Origin: Coriobacteriia bacterium
GTDB taxonomy: Bacteria; Actinomycetota; Coriobacteriia; Anaerosomatales; SLCP01
Direction: 5' to 3'
DNA length: 33,587 nt
Assembly (NCBI GenBank): GCA_014859265.1
Contig: JACUUN010000017.1
Coordinates: 1-33,587 of the forward strand
Below are positions 1 through 8,404 of this stretch, piece by piece (the first letter of the stretch is position 1; each line of letters starts with the position of its first letter). The notes under the pieces are model-generated. The model saw only the letters and a list, made by a program, of their open reading frames with translations, was not told where the DNA came from and made no database searches. A program made the translations under genes and the position numbers.

Positions 1-2
1 TC

Positions 3-134
3 CGCCTCCGCCAACTGCCCGATTCCGCACTGATTTCCCGACAGGCTCCTAGTGCACGCAATGAAGCGGTGCTCGTCGTCCGGCAGTTCGCAGGGGTGTT
101 GCGCAAGCAGGGCTTCGGGGAGGACACCGCATGA
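3..134 (+). CDS. 3' end of an unidentified gene running in from the left edge (...ARNEAVLVVRQFAGVLRKQGFGEDTA*)
   Basis: Open frame from the window edge to TGA at 132-134. The stop overlaps the next ATG (ATGA at 131-134), as in translationally coupled genes. Confidence 0.35.
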   Translation, partial: RLRQLPDSALISRQAPSARNEAVLVVRQFAGVLRKQGFGEDTA

Positions 135-178
135 CGGACGCCCAGAGGCACACGCTGAGGGCCGTCATCGACATGAGC
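131..178 (+). pseudogene. Truncated N-terminus of an unidentified gene (MTDAQRHTLRAVIDM...)
   Basis: ATG overlaps the preceding stop. The plausible N-terminus is cut off where the convergent XRE-ImmA gene ends (180); the frame stops soon after. Confidence 0.3.
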
Positions 179-179
179 G

Positions 180-1274
180 TTACTCTTCTGTCCAGTCGAA
201 CCTCGTCTTGAGGTCGTTCATGTGGCTGAATGGGATGATCTTCTCGCGCTGCAGACGGCCGACCACGATGCTTGGCGCGATTCCCACCTCGTCGGCAAAT
301 GTCATCACACGTGCCTTGCTGAGACGACTGTGCTGTGACTTGAAGGCCGCCCACCTGTCGGGCGGTACCAGGAAGTCGGCGGTGAATGCGTTCGCGCGCT
401 CCTCGGCGATCGAGTCGCCGTTCAGGTCCGAGATCCCGCCGCTGCGGCGCTTGTCCAGCAGCAGGTGTCCGGCCTCGTGGAAGAAGCTGAACCACAGCTG
501 GTCGTCGGTCTTGTAGCGCAACCCAAGTTGGATCACCGCGCGCGTACGGCTTGCCCACCAGCTCACAGCGTGACACCGGGTCTTGGGCAGATCGGGCACG
601 GACACGACCGCGACACCCGCAGAAGCGCACTGCTCGATCATCAGGGGTTGCCAGTACTCAGGAGCCGTGCGTGTCGCTGAACGCAACTCGCTCAAGACGG
701 CACGGAAGGTTGACTCGGTGAATGGCTCGGTGCGGATCTTCTCGGCCGCACGCTCGCCCGCGCGCAGCCATGCGGTGAGGGCGGGTGTCTCTGCTGTGTA
801 GGCCGTGCTCATTCGTGCTGCGAGACGCTTGTCCGACGCCCAGTAGTTCTGGTAGGCCGCGATTGAGGAGACGCCGAAGTAGGAGAGCAGCTCCTCGGCT
901 TGCTCGGCCGGACTCGTCTCCCGTGCTATCCAGCCCCGAGACCCCATCTCCCTGAGAGGGAATGACCTGACCCACTCGGTCTGTTCCGCGTGCTCGTCTT
1001 CGCGGCGGGTCCGAGCAAGAGCATCACGGTAGATCGACTCCCAGTTGTTCCACACAGACGACGGCACACCAAGGACGCGCTCCAACTCGATGGCGGTCTC
1101 GTACGAGAGCGAGGCCTTGCCGTTGATCAGCTGGCTCACGAACTTCTCGGTTCTTCCCAGACGCAGCGCGAAGTCAGCCTGAGTGATGCCGCGCTCATCC
1201 AGAATCTCGCGAATCTGCTCACCAGGTGCGATCGGGGTGTCTGCGCGAGCACTGTAGCGGTACTCATTCGCCAT
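180..1274 (-). CDS. XRE-family HTH protein fused to an ImmA/IrrE (COG2856-type) metallopeptidase domain; HigA-like antitoxin/regulator
   Basis: N-terminal HTH 'ERGITQADFALRLGRTEKFVSQLINGKASLSYETAIELERVLGV'; zinc-peptidase motif 'FFHEAGHLLLDKR' and 'AEERANAFTADFLVP'. Confidence 0.88.
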   Translation of the reverse strand: MANEYRYSARADTPIAPGEQIREILDERGITQADFALRLGRTEKFVSQLINGKASLSYETAIELERVLGVPSSVWNNWESIYRDALARTRREDEHAEQTEWVRSFPLREMGSRGWIARETSPAEQAEELLSYFGVSSIAAYQNYWASDKRLAARMSTAYTAETPALTAWLRAGERAAEKIRTEPFTESTFRAVLSELRSATRTAPEYWQPLMIEQCASAGVAVVSVPDLPKTRCHAVSWWASRTRAVIQLGLRYKTDDQLWFSFFHEAGHLLLDKRRSGGISDLNGDSIAEERANAFTADFLVPPDRWAAFKSQHSRLSKARVMTFADEVGIAPSIVVGRLQREKIIPFSHMNDLKTRFDWTEE

Positions 1275-1440
1275 GGTAGTCGGTCACCTCCAGGATGATG
1301 ATCTCGGTCACCGCACTCCAGTCGAGGCGGCCGTCTTGAGGGATGTAGACCGCGAAGAGGTGGAGCGCGCCAAGGCGCTGATAGCGTGATGCCCATGGCG
1401 CGGTTCTAACCCGCGCATCCAACGCGCCAAAGGTGAGAGG
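1264..1440 (-). CDS. Small ORF (about 52-58 aa) overlapping the start of the XRE-ImmA gene; candidate toxin, or C-terminal remnant of one
   Basis: Manual translation: (PLTFGA)LDARVRTAPWASRYQRLGALHLFAVYIPQDGRLDWSAVTEIIILEVTDYHGE*. No ATG; possible TTG start at 1422; in-frame TAG at 1441-1443; stop overlaps the downstream ATG region. Not in the supplied ORF track. Confidence 0.4.
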   Translation of the reverse strand, partial: PLTFGALDARVRTAPWASRYQRLGALHLFAVYIPQDGRLDWSAVTEIIILEVTDYHGE

Positions 1441-1575
1441 CTAGCTCTGGCTCGAAATACGCTCGCCCGGGTCCGCTGCAGCTTCCATTGTAAGAATCGG
1501 GTTCGGTCGAGGTATGACCGAGCGCTCATCATCGGGCTACCACCAGCAATCACACTACGTTCGTAGGTGAACTCG

Positions 1576-1609
1576 ACACACTATATTGTCAATTGACAAT
1601 ATAGTGTGT
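1576..1609. promoter_or_regulatory. Perfect 34-bp palindrome ACACACTATATTGTCAATTGACAATATAGTGTGT; probable operator in a divergent promoter region
   Basis: Base-by-base reverse-complement match centred at 1592/1593; contains TTGACA on both strands; lies between two divergently oriented units, each with an HTH protein. Confidence 0.7.
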
Positions 1610-1639
1610 GTGACGATATCCTGCGAGAAGGGGGCAGAA

Positions 1640-1927
1640 GTGGTGCCCCGAGACAGGCATCCGAATCGGCACGTCGAGGAAGCGCTGCGGTACGCAGAGA
1701 GCAAAGGGTGGCGGGTAGAGCCTGCAGGACGCAGCTCGCATGCATGGGGCAGGCTGTACTGTCCGCACAACAATCCCGAGTGTCGGTGTGGGCAACACTG
1801 CGTGTCGAGCATCGCGTCCACGCCCAGAGTCCCCGAGGATCATGCGAGACAGATTGTTCGCAGGGTCGACGGATGCATTATTGACGCAGACCTGCCGGAA
1901 GGAGGAGTCAACCGTGACGAAGTATGA
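1640..1927 (+). CDS. Small HicA-reminiscent Cys/His-containing protein, putative toxin of a two-gene cassette
   Basis: GTG starts at 1640/1643 preceded by GAGAAGGGGG. 'EEALRYAESKGWRVEPAGRSSHAWGRLYCPHNNPECRCGQHC...STPRVPEDHARQIVRRVDGC'. The ORF track starts upstream at TTG 1586, inside the palindrome. Confidence 0.65.
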   Translation: MVPRDRHPNRHVEEALRYAESKGWRVEPAGRSSHAWGRLYCPHNNPECRCGQHCVSSIASTPRVPEDHARQIVRRVDGCIIDADLPEGGVNRDEV

Positions 1928-2441
1928 GTACACGCTGCGCTTCGCCCTTCCGACTGCGAGCACCGACATGGACGCTGTTGCGGATACTCTGTATGGCAGC
2001 GGATGTGATGACGCGCTCGTTGGAATCGGCCGACCGGGCAGTGTTGCACTCGACTTCACGCGAGCGGCACCTTCGGCTCGGGAAGCCATGATGAGTGCTA
2101 TCTCCGATGTGACCCGTGCGCTGCCGGGAGCAACCCTCATCGAGGCTGCACCCGATTTTGTCGGGATCACTGACGTTGCGGACATCGTCGGCTGCACCCG
2201 CCAGAACATCCGACAGCTCATGGCCTTCGGTTCGTCCCGAGTTCCTGCCCCTGTGTGCGAGGGGAGGCCGGCTCTGTGGCATCTCTCAGCCATTCTGAAA
2301 TGGCTCGTCGCAGAGAAGCGCTACCAGGTTGACGCAGCCTTGCTCGATCTTGCCGACACCACGATGCGCGTGAACCTGGCCCTGTGCGCCTTGCAGGCGG
2401 AACCGGAACTCGAGGACGACCTGAGGGCCCTCCTCGCGTAA
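1914..2441 (+). CDS. HTH DNA-binding protein, putative cognate antitoxin/regulator
   Basis: GTG 1914 with GGAGGAG upstream; overlaps the previous gene by 14 nt. HTH-like 'GITDVADIVGCTRQNIRQLMAF' followed by 'ALWHLSAILKWL'. Confidence 0.7.
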   Translation: MTKYEYTLRFALPTASTDMDAVADTLYGSGCDDALVGIGRPGSVALDFTRAAPSAREAMMSAISDVTRALPGATLIEAAPDFVGITDVADIVGCTRQNIRQLMAFGSSRVPAPVCEGRPALWHLSAILKWLVAEKRYQVDAALLDLADTTMRVNLALCALQAEPELEDDLRALLA

Positions 2442-2446
2442 CCTGT

Positions 2447-2680
2447 ATCAGGGATTCGCCTCACACCGAGGGAGCGCACCTGCGCACCGCGCTGAACTTC
2501 TGCCGCGAGCACGCCTACCCGAGGGTGTATCTTTGGACCGTCGCCGGCCTCGATGCGGCCCGGCGCCTCTACGAGCGGGAGGGCTTCGAGCTGGCCGATG
2601 AGCATCGCGGCTCCCAGTGGGGCACCGAGGTGCTCGAGCAGAAGTGGGAGTGCCCGATCGCCGAGACGATAGGAGCGTGA
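2447..2680 (+). pseudogene. C-terminal fragment of a GNAT-family N-acetyltransferase
   Basis: 'HLRTALNFCREHAYPRVYLWTVAGLDAARRLYEREGFELADEHRGSQWGTEVLEQKWE' is the C-terminal half of a GNAT domain; no N-terminal half precedes it. Confidence 0.65.
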
Positions 2681-2686
2681 CGGCGC

Positions 2687-2740
2687 ATGCTGACCATCCG
2701 CCCCGAGACGCCCACGGACATCGCGGCTACGAAGTCGTAC
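2687..2740 (+). pseudogene. N-terminal remnant of a GNAT-family acetyltransferase (MLTIRPETPTDIAA...)
   Basis: Typical GNAT start 'MLTIRPETPTDIAA' that loses family resemblance within about 15 codons. Confidence 0.4.
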
Positions 2741-2832
2741 ACGAAGGAACTGGCACACGATGACGCCCCCCGCACGAGTCCGGTTCGCGTGAGGGGGACC
2801 GCCATGCGTGCGATGCCGAGATCGCGCGTCCG

Positions 2833-4017
2833 CTACGGCGCGGTCACCAGCGCCTCGGCATCCACAAGACCGGCACCTTGTTGGTTAGCCGTCAGGCCGG
2901 AGAGCCACTCCGCCGTCGACTGCAAGTCGGCCTTGACCTCATCCGGCGTGAGTCCCGATTTCAGCTGCAGCAGCAGCGCGACAGCGCCAGCGACGTGCGG
3001 AGCCGCCATGCTCGTGCCGCTGAGCGTCGCGTACGTGTCACCCCGGTAGGTCGAGTAGATGGATGCGCCCGGCGCGGCCAGATCGACCTCGGGGCCACGG
3101 CTGCTCCAATAGGGCTGCCCGTCCGAGGAGTCCGTCGCCGCGACCGCGATCACTTCCGCGTAGGCGGCGGGATACGAGACGGTCCCGTCTCCCGGGCCGC
3201 TGTTGCCGGCGGCGGCGACCTGCACGATGCCCGCGTTGTAGAGCTCGATCACGGCGTCGTGGAACGACTGGACGTTACTGCTCGTACCGAGGCTCATGTT
3301 GACCACACCGGCCCCGTTGTCCTTGGCCCACTGCAATCCTTCGATCACGTCGGAAAGCCAGCCGGAACCGTTGCGGTCGAGGACCTTGACCGCGTAGAGA
3401 CCGGCCGAGTGGGAGACCCCCACGACCCCGAACGTGTTGTCTTCAGCGGCGACGATACCGGCGACGTGCGTGCCGTGCCCGTTGTCATCGTTCCAGCTCT
3501 TCTTCGGGTTGATGGTGTTCACTCCGCCGAGCAGGTTGGCCCTCAGATCGGAATGGGTGCTGTCGATGCCGGTATCGATGATTGCGACCTTGACACCGGT
3601 TCCCGTGCTCGTCGCCCAGGCCTGATCGGCATCGATCCTATCGACGCCCCACGGCAGGACCTGATCGGGCGCGGGTGGTTTGGGTTTTCCCTTCCCTTCC
3701 GGCTTCGCGGCGGCCCCGACACGCGAGATCGAGACCCGGACGTCGTCGTCCACCCGTACCACACCGGATATCCGGGCGATACCCACCGTTGCTTGAGGCG
3801 GCAGAACGACCACCCAACCATTAATGATAGGAAGGCTTTTCAGAGGCGTTCCGAAGCGGCCGACGAGCGCCTCCTGGGCCGCCTCGTTGACGATCGTCTC
3901 GTCGAAGACGACGATTTTGCGCTCGGGCTGAGCCGATGCGGGTGGCGCGGCACCGGCAAGCGAGACAGGCCACAGGGCCAGAGAGATCAGGAGCAGGAAG
4001 ATGATGGGCTTTCGCAT
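2833..4017 (-). CDS. Secreted subtilisin-like (S8) serine protease
   Basis: Signal peptide; catalytic motifs 'VAIIDTGID', '[10 protein letters not shown]', '[12 protein letters not shown]'. Confidence 0.93.
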   Translation of the reverse strand: MRKPIIFLLLISLALWPVSLAGAAPPASAQPERKIVVFDETIVNEAAQEALVGRFGTPLKSLPIINGWVVVLPPQATVGIARISGVVRVDDDVRVSISRVGAAAKPEGKGKPKPPAPDQVLPWGVDRIDADQAWATSTGTGVKVAIIDTGIDSTHSDLRANLLGGVNTINPKKSWNDDNGHGTHVAGIVAAEDNTFGVVGVSHSAGLYAVKVLDRNGSGWLSDVIEGLQWAKDNGAGVVNMSLGTSSNVQSFHDAVIELYNAGIVQVAAAGNSGPGDGTVSYPAAYAEVIAVAATDSSDGQPYWSSRGPEVDLAAPGASIYSTYRGDTYATLSGTSMAAPHVAGAVALLLQLKSGLTPDEVKADLQSTAEWLSGLTANQQGAGLVDAEALVTAP

Positions 4018-4255
4018 ATCGATCCTCCTCCCTTCGGGGTCTAGTTTTGTTGGAGGATCATACTTTCGACCACTATATACCCGCTACAAGCGAGGCACCA
4101 CTTTCCCTGATCGGCCAAGAAGCCCGCGAGAGCGCGCCAACATGGAACCGGACTCCCGTTCGGGTTTGGCGGCCTTCTTGCAGTATCATCTCCATGGAGC
4201 ACCTGAGACCGAGACCCGACCGTTGCAGCGGCGGGTACCCGGGAAAGGAGACCCT

Positions 4256-4642
4256 ATGAGACGCACGATGCTCGGTGGCAAGATCCACCGGGCGACCGTC
4301 ACCTCGGCCGACCCCGACTACGAGGGCAGTGTCACCGTCGACCTCGACCTGCTCGACGCGGCGGACATCCTCCCTGGCGAGGCCGTCGAGATCTGGGACG
4401 TCACGAACGGTGCGCGCCTCACGACCTACACGCTCGCCGGACCGCGCGGTTCGGGCGTCGTGTGCGTCAACGGAGCGGCGGCCCATCATGTGCGCGCAGG
4501 GGACCTCGTGATCATCGCCAGCTTCGTCTCGCTCGAGGATGCCGAGGCGCGCTGCTGGCGGCCGCGCGCGGTGTTCGTGGACGAGACGAACCGCGTGGTG
4601 GAGAGCAGGCCCGAACGACTTCCCGCCCAAGCTCCGGCATAG
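4256..4642 (+). CDS. panD: Aspartate 1-decarboxylase
   Basis: '[29 protein letters not shown]' with the Gly-Ser self-cleavage site; AAAGGAG RBS before ATG 4256. Confidence 0.93.
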   Translation: MRRTMLGGKIHRATVTSADPDYEGSVTVDLDLLDAADILPGEAVEIWDVTNGARLTTYTLAGPRGSGVVCVNGAAAHHVRAGDLVIIASFVSLEDAEARCWRPRAVFVDETNRVVESRPERLPAQAPA

Positions 4643-4752
4643 CGGTGACGAGTTCGGCGGCGGGGGAGAGCGACGGGCCGATGTGGGTAAGTTCACTGAT
4701 GGCGGTCTTTCCGTGTGCCTTCTCGTGACACGTCGGCTCGAGGGAGTCACAC

Positions 4753-5454
4753 ATGGGCGTACATGATGAGGATCAGCGTCCCGCTCCAGAGGAGACACGC
4801 GGTGAGTTCCTCAAGTACGACGCTCCCGCGCATGCGCTGGGCAAGGCTGCCGAAGCAATCGACCGGATCAACGAACTCCAGGCTCAGCGCCTCATCCGTG
4901 ACGGGGTCTACTACATCGTGCTCGTCGATCTCGTCGGTTCGACGAAGTACATGGCCGAGTACGGCAACCAGAAGGCGGCGGTACGGATTCAGCACTTCGT
5001 CGCCAGTTCGCTCAACGCCCTTAAGACCGCGGACCTAAAGAACACCGCGATCTTCATCAAGGACATTGGGGACGCCGTGCTCCTGATCTTCCAGCACTTC
5101 CCGGATGTCTTGCGATGGCGGGCATCGTTCGCCGAGTACCTGGATGTGCCGGCACATCAGCCCCTTGAGATTCGCACGTGCGTCCATCTCGGCGAGGTGT
5201 CGCTGGAAGGGGTCAACCCGATCTCCCTGGCGGTGTCCCAGTGCTTCAAGATGGAGAAGATGGTCCAAGCGTCGGACATCGTTCTCACGGAACCCGCCTA
5301 TTGTGTCGCGTGGCCGACCCTCGTGAGCGCACACTCCGCCTTCGAGGACTACGACGCCGTCGGGTTGGACGGGTTCGAGGAGCCGGTCCCGCTGCACAAG
5401 GTGCTCGCCGCGGATTCGAGAGCGCTGACCGGACTCGTCGGTGAGGGCCTGTAG
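4753..5454 (+). CDS. Class III adenylate/guanylate cyclase-like domain protein (divergent)
   Basis: 'YYIVLVDLVGSTKYM' and 'FIKDIGDAVLLIF' match the metal/substrate motifs of class III cyclases. Confidence 0.7.
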   Translation: MGVHDEDQRPAPEETRGEFLKYDAPAHALGKAAEAIDRINELQAQRLIRDGVYYIVLVDLVGSTKYMAEYGNQKAAVRIQHFVASSLNALKTADLKNTAIFIKDIGDAVLLIFQHFPDVLRWRASFAEYLDVPAHQPLEIRTCVHLGEVSLEGVNPISLAVSQCFKMEKMVQASDIVLTEPAYCVAWPTLVSAHSAFEDYDAVGLDGFEEPVPLHKVLAADSRALTGLVGEGL

Positions 5455-5495
5455 CGCGCGGATGTGGTGCGGGGTGTATGTGCGGTGTGTGTGTG

Positions 5496-5524
5496 TAGAC
5501 ACCCAGGCGCCGGGTGGGTATACT
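5496..5524 (+). promoter_or_regulatory. Sigma70-type promoter for the infC operon: TAGACA - 17 nt - TATACT
   Basis: -35 at 5496-5501, -10 at 5519-5524, optimal spacing, upstream of a long leader. Confidence 0.6.
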
Positions 5525-5530
5525 CCCAAA

Positions 5531-5770
5531 ACCAACCGCATATCGCTCATGTAAGCGGGATCCCGCCCCTCGGGGTCGAAGAGGTCCCCACCTTGCGGCG
5601 CCATGATGGCAGCTGTCTGGTCGAGAATGAACGGCCGAGTGCGGGCTTGTGCCCGTGTCTCCTCGGCAGGTATTCCGTCCCGTCGGCAGCGTCGAAGCCG
5701 CGGGACGTCTTGTTTTGTAGGAATGTGATCCGGGGCGGAACGGATCGCGAACTGTGGAGGTGAGCTGCCC
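5531..5770 (+). ncRNA. Structured infC leader; candidate ribosomal protein/attenuation leader
   Basis: About 240-nt leader with a hairpin of GCCGAG/CTCGGC outer stem and GCGGGC-TTGT-GCCCG inner stem, followed by a terminator-like hairpin. Confidence 0.5.
5676..5717 (+). terminator. Intrinsic terminator/attenuator in the infC leader
   Basis: CGTCCCG-t-CGGC-(AGCGTCGAA)-GCCG-CGGGACG followed by TCTTGTTTTG. Confidence 0.6.
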
Positions 5771-6331
<561 letters not shown>

Positions 6332-6343
6332 GGAGTCGGCACC

Positions 6344-6541
6344 ATGCCAAAGCAGAAGACGCACAAGGGGACCGCGAAGCGGTTCAAGCTCACCGGTGGC
6401 GGCAAGATCAAGCGCGCCAACGCGTTCAAGAGCCACATCCTCGAGAAGAAGAGCCCCAAGCGCAAGCGGGCCTTCCGCAAGGACTCCTTCGTCCACAAGG
6501 CCGATGAGGCCGTCATCAAGAAAAACCTCGGCATCGGCTAG
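6344..6541 (+). CDS. rpmI: 50S ribosomal protein L35
   Basis: '[42 protein letters not shown]'. Confidence 0.96.
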   Translation: MPKQKTHKGTAKRFKLTGGGKIKRANAFKSHILEKKSPKRKRAFRKDSFVHKADEAVIKKNLGIG

Positions 6542-6576
6542 GTCCGACGCTTCGAACCAGTAGGGAGTGACTCACC

Positions 6577-6936
6577 ATGCCTCGAGTAAAACGGGCGGTT
6601 GCCGCCAAGAAGAAGCGCCGGACGATGCTGAGCAAGGCGAAGGGGTACTACGGCAACAAGAGCCGCAGCTACCGCGCGGCCAAGGAGCAGGTCCAGCACT
6701 CGCTGCAGTACGCATACCGTGACCGCCGCAACAAGAAGCGTGAGATCCGCCGCTTGTGGATCACCCGCATAAATGCCGGCGCGCGCCTGAACGGCATGTC
6801 GTACTCGACGTTCATGAACGGTCTGAAGAAGGCCGGCATCGAACTGGACCGCAAGGTCCTCTCCGACATGGCCATCAACGATCCGGCCGCCTTCGCCAAG
6901 CTGGTGGAGCTTTCCAAGGAGAAGGTCTCCGCTTAA
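6577..6936 (+). CDS. rplT: 50S ribosomal protein L20
   Basis: '[39 protein letters not shown]' and gene order infC-rpmI-rplT. Confidence 0.97.
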   Translation: MPRVKRAVAAKKKRRTMLSKAKGYYGNKSRSYRAAKEQVQHSLQYAYRDRRNKKREIRRLWITRINAGARLNGMSYSTFMNGLKKAGIELDRKVLSDMAINDPAAFAKLVELSKEKVSA

Positions 6937-6968
6937 GCACGGCGCATGCCGCGACATCGCACCATCAA

Positions 6969-6993
6969 GAACGCCGCCTCCGGGCGGCGTTCT
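6969..6993 (+). terminator. Terminator downstream of rplT
   Basis: GAACGCCGCC-TCCG-GGCGGCGTTC perfect 10-bp stem; T tract is weak. Confidence 0.65.
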
Positions 6994-7186
6994 GCGTTGG
7001 AAGTGAGCGTGAATTACGCGGGGTGGGCCGGGGTGGCCACGAGGTTCGTGTGCACCTCGGTCATGAAACGGAAAGAGTCTACTCACACTCCCGGTGTAGC
7101 CTGCGTTCGCGGGCTGGGGATCGCTCCTCGGCACCGCGCCAACAGTCATCGGCTCCCCCTCGGCCGGTACGGAGAGGGGAGTTGCT

Positions 7187-7669
7187 ATGAAGAGAACGGT
7201 CATGTTGGTATGCGCTATGGTGCTCGCAGGCAGCGTGGGGTTCGCGGGGGCGTACTTCACCGCGCAGACCTCGGTGCCAGAGAACGTGATCAGCGCGGGG
7301 ACGGTTGCGGTCACCGCGGCCCCGGCGTCCGAGGCCATCTCGATGGAGAACCTCGCACCCGGCCAGCCCCAGAGCCGGGTGCTGACCGTCACCAACACCG
7401 GCTCGCTGCCGGTCGACGTGAGTGTGACCGAGGCGAAGCGCGCGGGCATCACCGAGTTCTACAACGCGCTCGTTTGTTCCGTGAATGCTGGCGGCCAGAG
7501 CATTTACGAGGGCGTACTGGCCGGGATGCAGACCGCACCGGTGCGCCTCGTACCAGGCGAGAGTGCCGAGCTGGAATTCGCCGTCACCATCCCGGCCGAG
7601 GCGGGCAACAACCTGGTCGGTGATTACGTCAAGCTCACTCTCTACGTGGATGCGGTCCAGGCACCGTGA
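7187..7669 (+). CDS. TasA/CalY-like secreted protein with SipW-dependent-type signal sequence
   Basis: 'VGFAGAYFTAQTSVPENVISAGTVAVT' resembles SipW-class signal regions; followed by 'LAPGQPQSRVLTVTNTGSLPVDVSV'. Confidence 0.75.
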   Translation: MKRTVMLVCAMVLAGSVGFAGAYFTAQTSVPENVISAGTVAVTAAPASEAISMENLAPGQPQSRVLTVTNTGSLPVDVSVTEAKRAGITEFYNALVCSVNAGGQSIYEGVLAGMQTAPVRLVPGESAELEFAVTIPAEAGNNLVGDYVKLTLYVDAVQAP

Positions 7670-8007
7670 GGATGAGATCGTTCGCCTTTCCGGTCGCCGC
7701 GCTCGCGTTCATCATCGCGACTCATGGGGCGGTGGTGGTGACCGGCGGTTCGATGGAGCCGACCCTCAGCGCCGGTGACCTCTGCATCTACCGGCGAACC
7801 GCCAGCGTGCGGCCCGGGCAGGTGGTTGTGTTCGAACGGGAGGGAGCGGGCCTCGTGGTGCACCGGGCGGTAACCGTCGGGTTGCGGGGTGAGGTTCGCA
7901 GCAAGGGTGACGCGAACGAGAGCGCAGACCGCGAGCTCGTCGTTCCCGAGCGTGTGTGTGGCCCGGTGATGCTCGCGCTGCCAATCGGTTGGCTCGCGCA
8001 TCGCTGA
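7666..8007 (+). CDS. Small signal peptidase I of the ER/archaeal/SipW type (S26B)
   Basis: 'VVTGGSMEPTLSAGDL' (Ser), 'LVVHRAV' (His), 'SKGDANESAD' (Asp). Start codon overlaps the previous stop (GTGA). Confidence 0.8.
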   Translation: MRMRSFAFPVAALAFIIATHGAVVVTGGSMEPTLSAGDLCIYRRTASVRPGQVVVFEREGAGLVVHRAVTVGLRGEVRSKGDANESADRELVVPERVCGPVMLALPIGWLAHR

Positions 8008-8040
8008 CCAGGTCTGGTGTGCTACACTTCTCAACCAATC

Positions 8041-8362
8041 GCACAGTGAGAAGCGATGATGGAGAGGAGCTGGCGCACTAGGCTCCACCACCAGGAATAG
8101 GGCCCACGACTGGAAGGTCCCGGTGGAGAGGCGCTGGCGGTTCGCTCCGGAGCTGCGACCTGAACGCGCGCCGCAGGCGCGCCGGTAGGGAAGCCGGATC
8201 CCCCGATAGCGGGACGTCGTGGCAGCAAGGCCACGACGTGCCGGACGTGCGTAGTCCGGAGCGCAGAGCGGGTCCGCACGGGCGGGCCAATCGAGGTGGT
8301 ACCGCGGGAGCCGACTCTCGTCCTCAGGTCTAGACTTGGGGATGTGGTCGGCTCCCTTCGTT
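8041..8362 (+). ncRNA. T-box riboswitch-type leader upstream of pheS
   Basis: T-box-like sequence GAGGTGGTACCGCGGG (8293-8308) just upstream of an aminoacyl-tRNA synthetase, overlapping a terminator stem. Confidence 0.8.
8306..8362 (+). terminator. Terminator half of the T-box switch
   Basis: GGGAGCCGAC (8306-8315) pairs with GTCGGCTCCC (8347-8356), then TTCGTT; inner CC.CAGGTCTAGACTTGGG pairing. Confidence 0.65.
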
Positions 8363-8404
8363 GATGGCATACGACGCACGGGGCACCTTCTGAGAGAGGC
8401 ACAG

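Noticed and set aside
1576-1609. Palindrome considered as a rho-independent terminator or a MITE end
   Set aside because: AT-rich with no loop and no T tract; no second copy of the palindrome noticed elsewhere in the window. An operator fits its position better.
2878-4044. 388-aa plus-strand ORF opposite the S8 protease
   Set aside because: Antisense of a clear subtilisin gene with an intact catalytic triad; arginine-rich shadow translation.
5480-5497. (TG)n-rich run upstream of infC considered as a phase-variable repeat
   Set aside because: Only about six dinucleotide units and next to a -35 element; insufficient evidence for phase variation.
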